From Zea mays (Eukaryota; Streptophyta; Magnoliopsida; Poales; Poaceae), in assembly GCF_902167145.1 (NCBI RefSeq), contig NC_050097.1:167616923-167680922 (forward strand): DNA of 64,000 nucleotides. The letters are read 5' to 3'. The notes beneath the pieces are model-generated. The model was not told where the DNA came from and did not search any database. It saw nothing but the letters and a program-made list of their open reading frames with translations. The position numbers and the translations under genes are program-made. Positions within the stretch are counted from its first letter, which is position 1; the number at the start of each line of letters is the position of its first letter. Positions 22,154 through 33,667 of the stretch are shown here, piece after piece.

Positions 22154-24299
22154 ACGACGACGACGATGAAGATGATGATGAAGACGACGACATGGCTGCC
22201 CGCCTCGGCCTCAGCCCAGATCTGAGGCTGGGACACGGGTCGTCGAGCCAGCACCCGAGCGGGCTGGCATCGTCAGTATCCGGGGCCGGGACGTCGGGGT
22301 CCCGGTCCGAAGAATGAGGACAGGCCAAGGGGGTACTTGACCCCTTGGCCGAGGTAGTTGAGGTGACCCCAGGGAGTCAGGCCGAGCCGCCTGTTCCCCA
22401 AGAACCGTTGCCCGTGCCGACTGCGCAGGAGGGTGATCCTCGGGTCGTCGTGGATGCACCTGGGCAATCCGTCCCTCTGGTGCCTCGGGCGCCCGAGGCA
22501 AGGATGGTGCCGAAGCCGACAGCGGGGCTAACCTCGGTGGTACCTTCGGGGATCGAGGCTCGAGAGACCTCCCCACAGGCACGATTGATCATGGCCCAGA
22601 GTGGGTAAGTATCTTAGGATATCTTCGTCCTGGCTCCTTCTTCGTGTGTCTTGATCCTGCTCTTCCTTTTCTTCCCAGCAAACGGAGGCATGGTTCGACC
22701 GGTTTGGCTCCCCGGAAGGCCCTCAAGACGGCGCCGGCTTCTGCATCCAGTGCCGCACCGGGACTTGCCGGCCGGCTGGCCTTCTTACAAGACGCCCCAA
22801 AGCGGGGGGCCCAGGCGGCACAAGTTGCCGTGGGGAGAGCTCCCGAGGCCGACTCGTCCGTCGAGGCGGTCGTCGTGCCGAGGGAGACTGCTGGCGCGGC
22901 TGCGACCTCGAGGCCACAAGATGCGTTGCTGGCGCTGGCACCGGCTTCTGCCGAGGTGGTTGTCGTTCTGGCCGTGGAGCCACCCGTCGCCGTCGACGCT
23001 GAGATGGTCGAGGCGTCGCTACTTGGTGCCTCGGAGGAGGGGGGCGCGGAACCGCGACCCGTCCTGGGGAGCGGCAACCTCGTCCCCGCGCGGCGCAGTC
23101 CCGACGGGCGGCGTCAGTCGCTCCGGTTCTGGACCAGTGGGGCTTCGGATCCCCTCTTCGTTCTTGACGATGAGCGAGAGGAGCAGTCTTGGGACGGGCT
23201 TCGTGAGTGTGCCGAGGCAACCGCGGGGTCGCTTCGGTCGACCTTGGAGGTCCTTTGCAGGAACGTTCCCAAGATCCTCTAGGTAATGATTTCAAGCATA
23301 CCTTTCACGTGATCAAGGCATTCTTTGTGACGCCCTGCTTCCTTTCCTCAGGATCTGACGGATCTGAGCGCCGCCAAGTCGTCGTTCATCCACCACGAGG
23401 CCGATGTCTGGGGTTCGCTGCGGTCCCTGAGGACCACGCTTGCCGAGGCTATCGAGCGCCTCTCCCAACGAAGCGCCGAGGTGGCGGACCTTCGGTTGCT
23501 CTGTGTCGATCTGGGAGCAGAGGCAGCGGCGGCACGCGCAGAGCCGCAGCGGCAGCAGTTGGAGCTTGGCTAGGTCATCGGCGAGCGGGACCAATCTCGG
23601 GCCAGGTTGCCGAGGCTGAAAGCCGGGCTGAGGCTCTTGGAGTCCAGTTAGCCGAGGCGTCTGCTCGGCCCGGAGCCCTTGCGACAGATCTAGCCATGGC
23701 CCAAGCCGCATCCTCGGAGCAGCGTGCCCGAGCCGAAGGTATGTCTTGGCTGTTTTAAGATTTTGATTCAGCTTCGTTCCTCAACTCATGTTTGAAGTCT
23801 TCTACTTTGGCTGTTTGCAGAGCTCGAGTCTGCCCTCGATGAGTCCACCAAGGCACTTGCCCAGGCGGCCGAGCAGAGGGAGGCCGACCACGCGGCCATG
23901 TCCGAGGCCATCTCGACATTCTACCGGGTCTTTGGTTTCGACGACGTCCCCTCGGGAAGCTCCCATCAGAGTCGCCTGCAGGCCTTGGGTGACCACGCGC
24001 GCGGCAGACTCCGCGAGGCGCTGCATCACGGCGTCAAGCGGGCCTTCGTCGTGCTCGCTTCCCACTACGACATGGATCTGGAGCGGGTCAGCGAGGGGTA
24101 TTGCCTTCCCAACGAAGATGAAGCTGCCCTGGCCAAAGTCCAGAGGCTTGACGCGGCCGCCGCGGGCCCAAGCGCAGTGCTGGCGACCACCTTCGAAGTA
24201 GAGATCCTCCCGCTTGCGCCGTCGTCCGAGGCCGGGGTGGATCTCGCTGAGGGTGGGGACGAAGCCGAGGGCGCGGCTCCTTCTCCGGGCGACGCCTAA
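22154..24299 (+). pseudogene. Antisense accessory gene of B, 3' part with three introns
   Basis: The gene continues from 8300 through the Asp-codon run. Likely exons are 22154-22604, 22679-23282, 23352-23738 and 23821-24299. Introns of 74, 69 and 82 nt have GTAAGT...CCCAG, GTAATG...CTCAG and GTATGT...TGCAG borders, and the first and last joins keep phase. The encoded protein is acidic and Pro/Ala-rich, then coiled coil (AEAESRAEALGVQLAEA, STKALAQAAEQREAD), then a helical end (VKRAFVVLASHYDMDLERV). It stops at TAA 24297-24299. Damage: TGA at about 22315, TAG at 23280-23282 just before a donor (CAG|GT expected), TAG near 23571, and one base lost near 23600. It is convergent with pol, which ends 450 bp away. 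Function unknown. Confidence 0.7.
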
Positions 24300-24750
24300 T
24301 TCTGCCGGAGCAGTTTATTTTGAATGCATATGTGTCTTTTGTGGCCGCCGAGGCCCGAACACTTTATCATCGTAACATAAGGTTGTGTCTCTTTTCCTCC
24401 TGTTTTGCGTATCCGGACTCGTTCGTCAGTAGCAGGATTGCTTACCCAAGTAAGAGTTATTTTTCGCGGTAAGCGACGAGTGAGGTATCTGTATCCCAGA
24501 GGCGTAGGAGTCCCTCGGCTCGGTCGGCCTTGCCACTTACATGCACTCTTATTCGTTTCTTGGGGTCCGGGAGACGTGAAAGTCGTTTTAATGGAAGACT
24601 TTTTTCGAGGAAAATTTTGACGCAGAGGGGGTTCGCCCCTTCTAGCCCCCGAGGGAGGGTCGGGCTTTGCCGAGGCAAGGCTGACCCTTCCTTGATGGTT
24701 AGACTTTATTGGCGTATGTAAACGAGGTGTATGAATGACTTGAAAACATC
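24300..24750. other. B spacer between antisense gene and pol
   Basis: This is the convergent 3' region. It holds one inverted copy of the ~80-bp repeat seen three times in A, and a part matching A 16552-16700 downstream of pol. No gene is seen. Confidence 0.6.
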
Positions 24751-25989
24751 TTAAGGGTAGAAGCGACGTAGCTGTTGGATGTTCCAAGCGTTGCTGTAGA
24801 CCTCGCCTTGATTGTTGGCCAGCTTGTATGTCCCGTGCTTCAAAACCTTGGCGATGACGAACGGCCCTTCCCAGGGAGGCGTGAGCTTGTGCCGCCCTCG
24901 GGCGTCTTGTCGCAGCCGAAGCACCAAGTCGCCCACCTGGAGGTCTCGGGACCGAACCCCTCGGGCGTGGTAGCGTCGCAGAGACTGCTGATACCGTGCC
25001 GAGTGTAGTAAGGCCACGTCCCGAGCCTCTTCCAGCTGGTCCAGTGAGTCTTCTCGGTTGGTCTGGTTGCGTCGGTCGTCGTAGGCCCTCGTCCTTGGGG
25101 AGCTGTATTCTAAGTCTGTGGGCAAGATGGCCTCGGCTCCATAGACTAGAAAGAACGGCGTGAAACCCGTGGCTCGACTTGGCGGCGTCCTCAGGCTCCA
25201 GACCACCAAGGGGAGTTCCTTCATCCATCGCCTGTCGAACTTGTGGAGGTCGTTGTAGATCCTCGGCTTGAGTCCTTGCAGAATCATGCCGTTGGCACGT
25301 TCTACCTGCCCAATCGTCATGGGGTGAGCCACGGCGGCCCAGTCCACCCGGATGTGACGATCCTCGCAGAAGTCCAGGAACTTTCTGTCGGTGAACTGGG
25401 TGCCGTTGTCGGTGATGATGGAGTTCGGGACCCCAAAGCGATGGATGATGTTGGTGAAGAACGCCACCGCCTGTTCGGACCTGATGCTGTTTAGGGGTCG
25501 GACCTCGATCCACTTGGAGAATTTGTCGATGGCGACCAGCAGGTGCGTGTAGCCCCCGGGTGCCTTCTGCAAGGGACCGACGAGGTCCAGACCCCACACA
25601 ACAAACGGCCAGGTGATGGGTATTGTTTGCAGAGCCTGAGCGGGTAGGTGTGTCTGCCTTGCGTAGAATTGACACCCTTGGCAGGTGCGGACAATTCTAG
25701 TGGTGTCGGCCACAGCGGTCGGCCAGTAGAAACCTTGTCGGAAAGCGTTTCCAACAAGGGCTCGAGGCGCTGTGTGATGACCGCAAGCCCCCGAGTGTAT
25801 TTCTTGTAAGAGCTCCTGGCCTTCGGCGATGGATATGCATCGCTGGAGGATGCCGGAGGGGCTGCGGTGGTAGAGCTCCTTCCCGTCACCCAGCAAGACG
25901 AATGACTTGGCGCGCCGCGCCAGTCGCCGAGGTTCGGCTCTGTCGAGGGGTAGCTCTCCTCGGTGGAGATATTGCAGGTACGGGGTCTG
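24751..25989 (-). pseudogene. Integrase of element B
   Basis: The frame holds HSGACGHHTAPR ... CQGCQFYARQ (zinc domain), WGLDLVGP, ITDNGTQF and GQVERANGMI (catalytic D,D,E), and the C-terminal PPWEGPFVIAKVLKHG ending QLRRFYP. It is open over 381 codons from 25896. Only TAG at 25990-25992, just upstream in the linker, separates it from the RNase H; A has Trp (TGG) there. It is the best-preserved gene of B. Confidence 0.9.
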
Positions 25990-26686
25990 CTAGTTTTGAT
26001 TAGGCGTGACCCCATTCCGCTCTTCCTCGATGCGCAGAGCCTCACCCTCGGTAGCCGAGGGTGCCTCGAGCAGAGCCGAGGGTGCCTCGGGCTCGGGCGT
26101 GTCGTTTGTCTTGACTGAGGGTTGATGTAGGTCCCGGGAGAAGACGTTCGGGGGAACCGTTGTTCGCGCCGAAGCTATCTTCGCTAGCTCGTCTGCAGTC
26201 TCATTGTACCGCCGGGCGACGTGGTTGACCTCGAGCCCGTAGAACTTGTCCTCTAGGCGTCGAACCTCGTCGCAGTAGGCTTCCATCTTCGGGTCGCGAC
26301 AGTGGGAGTTTTTCATGACTTGGTCGATGACAAGCTGTGAGTCACCACGAGCGTCGAGGCGTCGGACCCCTAGCTCGATGGCGATGTGCAACCCGTTGAC
26401 CAGAGCCTCGTACTCAGCCACGTTGTTGGACACCGGGAAATGGAGGCGCAGCACGTAGCGGAGGTGCTTCCCGAGGGGCGAGATGAAGAGCAGGCCCGCA
26501 CCTGCCCCTGTTTTCATCAGCGACCCGTCGAAAAACATGGTCCAGAGTTCCGGTTGGATCAGAGCTGCTGGGAGCTGGGTGTCGACCCATTCAGCCACAA
26601 AGTCCGCCAAGACTTGGGACTTGATGGCCTTCCGAGATTGTCTCGCCCATGATTTCCACCACCCACTTTGCAATCCTACCCGAGGC
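25990..26686 (-). pseudogene. Second (archaeal-type) RNase H of element B
   Basis: MFFDGSLMKTGAGAG, NNVAEYEALVNGLHIA, DARGDSQLVIDQV and YNETADELAKIAS match A. Upstream, 11 bp present in A (around the codons for FAPR) are missing at about 26634, shifting the frame relative to RT. The AQPE-type linker is shorter than in A. Confidence 0.85.
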
Positions 26687-27967
26687 CTATCGGCACTGGA
26701 TGATCTCCCCCAGGGGGAAGGATGACACCACAGTCACCGGATGAGACTCGAAGTAGTGTCGCAACTTCCGTCGCGTCAGAATCACCGCGTACAGCAGCTT
26801 CTGAATTTGTGGGTAGCAGATCTTGGTCTCGGATAGTACTTCAGTAATGAAGTAGACCGGCCTCTGGATGGGCAATGCATGCCCTTCTTCTCGTCTTTCA
26901 ACCACGATCGCGGCGCTGACCACCTGAGTGGTAGCGGCGACGTAGATCAAGAGGGCTTCTCCGGCAGCGAGAGGCACCAGGATGGGTGCGTTCGTAAGGA
27001 GCGCCTTCAGGTTCCCGAGGGCTTCCTCGGCCTCGGGGGTCCAAGTGAAGCACTCGGTCTTTCTTAAGAGGCGGTACAGAGGTAGGCCTCTTTCGTCGAG
27101 GCGCGAGATGAAGCAGCTTAGAGCCGCAAGGCATCGCATGACCCTCAGTACGCCTTTCAAGTCCTTGATGGGCCCCATGTTGGTGATGGCCGCGATTTTC
27201 TCCAGGTTGGCCTCGACGCCCCGCTCGGAGACGATGAACCCCAGGAGCATGCCTCGGGGGACTCCGAAGACACACTTCTCGGGATTGAGTTTTACGCCTT
27301 TCGCCTTGAGACTCCGGAATGTCGTTTCAAGGTCGGAGAGGAGGTCGGAGGCTTTCCTCGCCTTGACTACGATGTCATCGGCGTAAGCCTCAACCGTTCG
27401 ACCAATGTGCTCTCCGAACACGTGGTTCATGCACCTTTGGTACGTCGCACCCGCATTCCTCAAACCAAATGGCATAGTAATGTAGCAGTACATGCCAAAG
27501 GGCGTGATGAAAGAAGTCGCGAGCTGGTCGGACTCTTTCATCTTGATTTGGTGATACCCTGAGTAGGCGTCGAGGAATGACAGGGTTTCGCACCCAGCAG
27601 TGGAATCCATGATTTGATCGATGCGAGGCAGAGGGTAGGGAACCTTCGGACATGCTTTGTTTAGACTAGTGTAGTCTACACACATCCGCCATTTCCCTCC
27701 TTTCTTTCTCACAAGCACAGGGTTGGCAAGCCATTCGGGATGGAATACCTCTTTGATGAACCCTGCAGCCATCAGTTTGTGGATCTCCTCGCCTATGGCT
27801 CTGCGCTTTTCTTCGTCGAATCGGCGCAGAGGCTGCTTCACGGGTCGGGATCCAGCTCGGATATCCAGCGAGTGCTCGGCGACATCCCTCGGTATGCCAG
27901 GCATGTCCGAGGGACTCCACGCAAAGACTTCGGCGTTCGCGCGGAGAAAGTCGACGAGCACTGCTTC
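26687..27967 (-). pseudogene. Reverse transcriptase and first RNase H of element B
   Basis: Motifs are as in A: WLANPVLVRKKGGKW, CVDYTSLNKACPK, SFLDAYSGYHQI, FGLRNAGATYQR. The catalytic box is YADDIVVK, so the second residue is Ala where A has Val, while both Asp are kept. It is open over 424 codons and ends at TAG 26687-26689 (GAG in A). An in-frame TAG at 27968-27970 separates it from the protease; A has TAA at the same codon. Confidence 0.9.
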
Positions 27968-28699
27968 CTATTTGGGGTCGAGATCGGAGTCGATCTGTAT
28001 CTGCTTGGAGGCGTCGTTGCTGGGGTCGAGAGGGACGGATTTGACCGTCTCAGCTGGCTCGAAGTTGCCGGCGTGGCGCTTCGCATCTGGCGCCTCCTTG
28101 GAGAGGCTCTCCAGGTCGGTGATGAGGGCCTCAGATTCGGCGAGGGCCTTGGCGTACTCCACGCACTCCACGTCGCATTCATACGCGTGTCGGTACGTGG
28201 GGCCGACGGTGATGACCCCGTTGGGGCCCGACATTTTGAGCTTGAGGTAGGTGTAGTTGGGGACGGCCATGAACTTGGCGTAGCATGGCCTCCCCAGTAC
28301 TGTGTGGTAGGTTCCTCGGAACCCGACCACCTCGAACGTGAGGGTTTCCCTTCGGAAGTTGGAGGGAGTCCCGAAGCGGACAGGCAGATCGAGTTGTCCG
28401 AGGGGTTGGACGCGTTTCCCGAGGATGATCCCGTGAAAAGGCGCCGCGCCTGTCCGGATCGAGGACAGATCGATCTGCAGGAGCTCGAGGGTCTCGGCGT
28501 AGATGATGTTGAGGCTGCTGCCTCCGTCCATGAGGACCTTGTTGAGCCTGACGTTGCAGATGACGGGGTCGACAACGAGCGGATATTTCCCCGGGCTCGA
28601 CACGCGGTCGGGGTGGTCGCCCTGGTCGAAGGTGATGGGCTTGTCGGACCAGTCTAGGTAGACTGGCGCCGTCACCTTTACCGAGCAGACCTCCCGACG
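27968..28699 (-). pseudogene. Aspartic protease region of element B
   Basis: The active site is VLMDGGSSLNII, followed by GFRGTYHTVLGRPCYAKF. The frame is open through the region and in phase with RT except for the TAG at its end (DPK-stop-EAV). It is more intact than the A copy. Confidence 0.82.
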
Positions 28700-31217
28700 C
28701 TCTTGCTTGCGGTGCCGAGCCGAGGCATTCGCCACTTGCCCACCGTAGATCATGAAGCAGTCGTGGACCTCGGGGAACTCCTCTGCCTTGTGATCCTCCT
28801 TCTTGTCGTTGTTGTGGGCCCTGCCACCTTCCGCAGGTGGCCCGGCCTTGTGAAAGTGGCGCCGAAGCATGACGCACTCCTCAAGGGTGTGCTTGACGGG
28901 CTCCTGATGATAGGGGCACGACTCCTTGAGCATCTTATCGAAGAGATTGGCACCTCTAGGAGGTTTCCGAGGGTTCTTGTACTCAGCGGCGGCGACAAGG
29001 TCCGCGTCGGTGGCGTCGCGTTTCGCTTGTGACTTCTTCTTGTTCTTCTTTCTTGGTGCCGCGCTGAGTGGACGCCTCGGGGACGTCTTCCGGCTGCCGG
29101 CCCTGGGGCTGCTTGTCCTTCCGGAAGATGGCCTCAACCGCCTCCTGGCCAGAGGCGAACTTGGTGGCGATGTCCATCGGCTCGCTCGCCCTGGTGGGGG
29201 TCTTGCGACCCAGCTTGCTCACCAGGCCGCGGTAGGTGGTGCCGGTGAGGAACACGCCGATGACGTCCGAGTCGGTGACGTTGGGCAGCTCGGTGCGCTG
29301 CTTCGAGAATCGCCGGATGTAGTCCCGGAGAGACTCTCCCGGCTGCTGGTGGCAGCTTCGGAGATCCCAGGAGTTCCTAGGGCGCACGTATGTGCCCTGG
29401 AAGTTGCCGGCGAAGGCTTGGACCAGGTCGTCCCAGTTGGAGATCTGCCCCGGAGGCAGATGCTCCAGCCAGGCTCGAGCGGTGTCGAAGAGGAACAGGG
29501 GGAGGTTGCAGATGATGAGGTTGTCATCGTCCGTTCCACCCAGCTGGCAGGCCAGTCGGTAGTCCGCAAGCCACAGTTCCAGCCTCGTCTCCCCCGAGTA
29601 CTTTGTGATGGTAGTCGGGGTTCGGAACCGGGTCGGGAACGGCGCCCGTCGTATGGCCCGGCTGAAAGCCTGCGGACCGGGTGGTTTGGGCGAGGGGCTC
29701 CGATCCTCCCCGCTGTCGTAGCGTCCCCCACGCCTGGGGTGGTAGCCTCGGCGCACCCTCTCGTCGAGGTGGGCTCGACAGTTGCGGTGGTGGTGCTCGT
29801 TGCCGAGGCGACCCGGGGCCGCAGGCACCGTGTTGCGCGTGCGCCCGGTGTGGACCGAGGCTTCTCGCACGAATCAGGAAGTCGCAGCGCGATGCTCCGA
29901 GGGGTACCCCTACCTTCGGGAGGCAGAGCTTTCGGCCCGTCGGACCGCGGCATCCTCCAGGAGATTCTTGAGCTCTCCCTGGATACGCCGCCCTTCGGTG
30001 GTCGATGGTTTCGGCATCGCGCGGAGTAGTATTGCTGCTGCAGCCAGGTTCTGGCCGACCCCACTGGAAGCCGGTGGCGGCCTTGCCCTGACGTCGTCGG
30101 CAATGCGGTGCTGGATGCCCTGGGGTAGATGACGCGCTTCTCCGGCCGAAGCTTGGTCTGCCCATTCCTGCCCGATGTTCCGCCAAAACTGCTCAAGTGT
30201 TCCTGCTCCCTCGTCGAGCCTGGCCTGCATCTCGCGGATTTGCTCAAGCTGTGCGTCCTGACCCCCCACAGGGACTGGGACCACAGCTAGCTCCCGAAGG
30301 ATGTCAACACGAGGCGTAGGCCTAGGGGGATCGCCGTTTTCCGGCATACCAAGATGGTTGCCTTCGCCGGGACCCCCTAGATCAACGTGGAAACATTCAC
30401 GACTTGGGCCGCTGTCCTCGTCGCCGAAGCTGCGGCTACCATCGGAACAATCGGAGAGGCAGTAGTCGCATGCGGTCATGAAGTCTCGCATGGCACTGGG
30501 GTTACTGAGCCCGGAGAAATCCCAACAAAAGTCGGGCTCGTCATCTTCCTCGGAACCCGAGGGTCCGTAGGTCGAGATGGTCGTCAGTCTGTCCTAGGGC
30601 GACCGCATATGGTACCCCGGACGGTTGGTACATGCCTCTATGAAAGCTTCCACCGAAGCGAGGTCGCTTGGTGGGTCGAAGCTGAATCCAAAAGGCACGA
30701 GATGGGAATCGGTCGGTACCTCTTGGTCGATGGGCGGTGACAAAGTCGCGTCAGGGGCGGACTGCACCGTTGTCTCAGGTACGAGGGCGACGCCCAGCAA
30801 GTCCTTCGCGAGCGTGCTGGCGTCGTTCTTCTGCTTGGGGTTGGCGTGTTGCGGGGAAACGGCGCTCGTCTTCATCTCAGACGCAAGGTCGAAGCCTGAC
30901 GTGTCCCCCGCTGGGGCGCCGGCGTCGTCGACTTGCTCGACAGCCGACGAGGTGCCGCCTCCTGCTTGGCCATGGTTGCCCCGCCTCCTCCTCCGTCGGT
31001 GGGGGAGGTGACGGGACAAACCCGGATGTTGTTCTTCCGCCATGTGGGGAAGACATCGTTGATTCCGCCGCCGGTGGGCGGGCTGACGGCCGCCATTGTC
31101 GCTGTCGCGCGGCAGAGGAAGGAGTATCATGTCGTAGCTGCCGTCGAGGGACATGAACTCAAGACTCCCGAAACGGAGCATCATCCCGGGTTGGAAAGGT
31201 TGCTGGAGACTACCCAT
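28700..31217 (-). pseudogene. gag of element B
   Basis: It starts at ATG 31217 (MGSLQQPFQPGMMLRFGS). The capsid-type region has ELWLADYRLACQLGG and SLRDYIRRFSKQRTEL, and the zinc-knuckle-like motif is CPYHQEPVKHTLEEC. Breaks: TAG at 30594-30596 (TGG in A), TAG at 29910-29912 (CAG in A), a TGA just after it (CGA in A), and one extra base in the AAG repeat near 29045 that shifts the frame. Confidence 0.85.
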
Positions 31218-31257
31218 CTGGAGCTTGACGGGAAGCTGCTTGTCAACACGCAGCAGG

Positions 31258-31276
31258 CCCCTACCTGGCGCGCCAA
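31258..31276 (-). other. Primer-binding site of B
   Basis: The inverted sequence is the same 19 bases as in A (9975-9993), one base from the 5' LTR. tRNA not assigned. Confidence 0.75.
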
Positions 31277-31277
31277 C

Positions 31278-32749
31278 TGTCGGCGTTTCGACCCCGGGGG
31301 GTCCCTGGACCGACGAGTAAATTGTCGCTGCGTGTCCCAGCCCAGATGGGTCGGCGCGAGACGGGACACAAAGGGGGGAGAACAGTAAAGGGGAAACTGC
31401 GGCCTTCGTGTTGTCTTGCGCCCAGGGCGGATGGATGCGCTTGCAGTAGGGGGTTACAAGCGTTCGCGTGGGAGAGAGCGAGAGCGAGAGCCTTATGCGT
31501 CGGCCCGTTCTCCCGCGCGGCCAACCTTCCCGTACGAGAGCCCTGGACCTTCCTTTTATAGGCGTAAGGAGAGGGTCCAGGTGTACAATGGGGGGTGTAA
31601 CAGTGTGCTAACGTGTCTAGCAGAGAGGAGCTAGAGCCCTAAGTACATGCCGTCGTGGCAGTCAGAGAGGTTTTGGCACCCTGTTCATGTGATGTCGTGG
31701 CCGTCGGAGGAGTGCTTGGGCCCTGTGGAAGGACAGCTGTCGGGGCTGTCGAATCCTTGCTGACGTCTCCTTTCTTCCATAAGGGGCTGAGAGCCGCCGT
31801 CGTCATGGAGCACGCGGGGCGCCATCATTATTTGTTTACCGGAGCGAGCCAGATGGGACACCGGTCTTGTTCCCCGTAGCCTGAGCTAGCTAGGGGTAGG
31901 GTAATGATGGTCCCCCTGTGACGTGGTCGGTCCGAGCCCTAGGTCGGGCGAGGCGGAGGCTCCTCCGAGGTCGAGGTCGAGTCCGTCTTCCGAGGTCGAG
32001 GTTGAGTCCGAGCCCTAGGTTGGGCGAGGCGGAGACCGTCTTCCGAGGCCGAGGCTATGTCCGATCCCTGGGGTCGGGCGAGGCGGAGTCCGTCGTCCAG
32101 CGTCGAGGTTGAGCCCGAGCCCTGGGGTCGGGCGAGGCGGAGACCGTCTTCCGAGGCCGAGGCTGTGTCCGAGCCCTGGGGTCGGGCGAGGCGGAGTCCG
32201 TCGTCCAGCGTCGAGGTTGAGCCCGAGCCCTAGGGTCGGGCAAGGCGGAGCTTCCTATGGCGCCAGAGGCTGGACTTAGCTGCTGTCAGCCTCACTCTGT
32301 CGAGTGGCACAGCAGTCGGAGCGACGCAGGCGGCGCTGTTTTCTTGTCAGGTCAGTCAGTGGAGCGGCGAAGTGACTACGGTCACTTCAGCTCTGTCGAC
32401 TGAAGAGCGCGCGTCAGGATAAGGTGTCAGGCGATCCTTGCATTAAATGCTCCTGCGATACAGTCGGTTGGCGTGGCGATCTGGCCAAGGTTGCTTCTCT
32501 GCGAAGACTGGGCCTCGGGCGAGCCGAAGGTGTGTCCGTTGCTTGAGGGGGCCCTCGGGCGAGACGTGAATCCTCCGGGGTCGGCTGCCTTTGCCCAAGG
32601 CTGGGCTCGAGCGAGGCGAGATCGTGTCCCTTGAGTGGACTGAGCCTTGACCTTAATCGCGCCCATCAGGCCTTTGCAGCTTTGTGCTGATGGGGGTTAC
32701 CAGCTGAGATTAGGAGTCTTGGGGGTACCCCTAATTATGGTCCCCGATA
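31278..32749 (-). repeat. B 5' LTR
   Basis: The LTR is 1472 bp, paired with 4125-5648. It has fewer tandem units (about 31930-32260) than the A LTRs. On its own strand it starts TATCGGGG instead of TGTCGGGG, a CAG to TAG change read on plus. TATAAAA is on minus at 31554-31560. Confidence 0.92.
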
Positions 32750-32754
32750 GGGAC
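32750..32754. repeat. Target-site duplication GGGAC, right copy (element B)
   Basis: It pairs with 4120-4124; F LTR sequence resumes directly after it. Confidence 0.95.
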
Positions 32755-33581
32755 GGTTGATGTGTGTGGGGACGGAGTGCCTCTCCACGTCGTGTGTTTA
32801 GGTTTACCTTGCAAGGATAAAAACTCAATTCGAATCGTCTGCTTCTCGCAGCTAATGAGACTGCTTGATCCATTGTACTGCATTGAGTAACAAGTAAAAA
32901 TGTGTTGACTTTGCAAAAGATGTTGAATGCTAAATGTTTGATACCATGTATGATTAGATAGGTACACATTTAGTCTTAAGAGAGTCACACTAAAACTTGA
33001 AAAAGCTAAAATTTGATTTTAGACTCAGCTAGTGCTTTTTGGCAACCCAAACCCCTCAGCCAAACAACTGCTTGTCTAGAGGTAGAGGAGTAGACTCCTC
33101 ACACCGGGTAAGTCTAGCTGAGTATTAGTATACTCAGCCTTGCTTGTGGCATAATTTACAGGTTCTCTGGAGGACATGGTTGCTGGAGTGACTTGGCCGT
33201 CCATCTTGCCACCGGGTTGGACAGTCGAGTGGGACCCTACCTCCGCTGAGGAGGAGCATGAGGAGTGATGGGATAGGCTTCCCCATCCCTCCGTTTATTT
33301 ATCGTTAGTTTTATTCCGCTGCATTCCGAACAATGATCACTACTTTTGCTAAAACTCCGATGATGTTGTAATAAATTTAATACTACTTAATGTATGGTTT
33401 TATGCTTTATTGTATTTGCTCTGTGCCTCACCATCGAGTGAGGACGTGGTACTTGATCCTGTTAGTGGCCTCGTCGGACTAGATCCGAGGGACTGACGTG
33501 TTATTCCTATTTAAGTGTGGTCTAGCCTCTAAGGTGGGACTTAGGCACTTAAGTTGGAATAATTCGGGCAGTTCCGCCACA
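32755..33581 (+). repeat. F 5' LTR, part 2
   Basis: It resumes with GGTTGATGTGTGTGGGGACG as in the 3' LTR at about 43281 and ends GTTCCGCCACA. It has a single copy of the 127-bp segment that is doubled in the 3' LTR. Confidence 0.92.
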
Positions 33582-33583
33582 GC

Positions 33584-33595
33584 TTGTATCAGAGC
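33584..33595 (+). other. Primer-binding site of F (tRNA-Met type)
   Basis: TTGTATCAGAGC, two bases after the LTR, differs by one base from the TGGTATCAGAGC complementary to initiator tRNA-Met, common in plant gypsy and copia elements. Confidence 0.75.
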
Positions 33596-33667
33596 TTGTA
33601 CCACCACAGAGGAAACAATAAATTATAAATACCATCCTTTTTCAAAAGTAAAACTTGTTAGAAACAA

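Larger units (their letters stand above)
4125..32749 (-). mobile_element. Element B: Huck-like Ty3/gypsy of the Tat lineage, split by element A
   Basis: B is a minus-strand LTR retrotransposon of about 14.8 kb without A, inserted in the 5' LTR of F. On its own strand the order is 5' LTR (31278-32749), primer site, gag, PR, RT/RNase H, second RNase H, IN, a convergent antisense gene, and the 3' LTR (4125-5648). LTR ends of the type TGTCGGGGACC...CGCCGACA and the LTR repeats match what I know as maize Huck; the related Flip family is an alternative. It carries several stops and frameshifts. Its 5' LTR starts TA rather than TG because CAG became TAG at the terminus. Confidence 0.9.

Noticed and set aside
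24296..25675. 459-codon minus ORF overlapping the B integrase
   Set aside because: It is in another frame of the recognisable integrase and shows no domain of its own; the parallel frame in A behaves the same.
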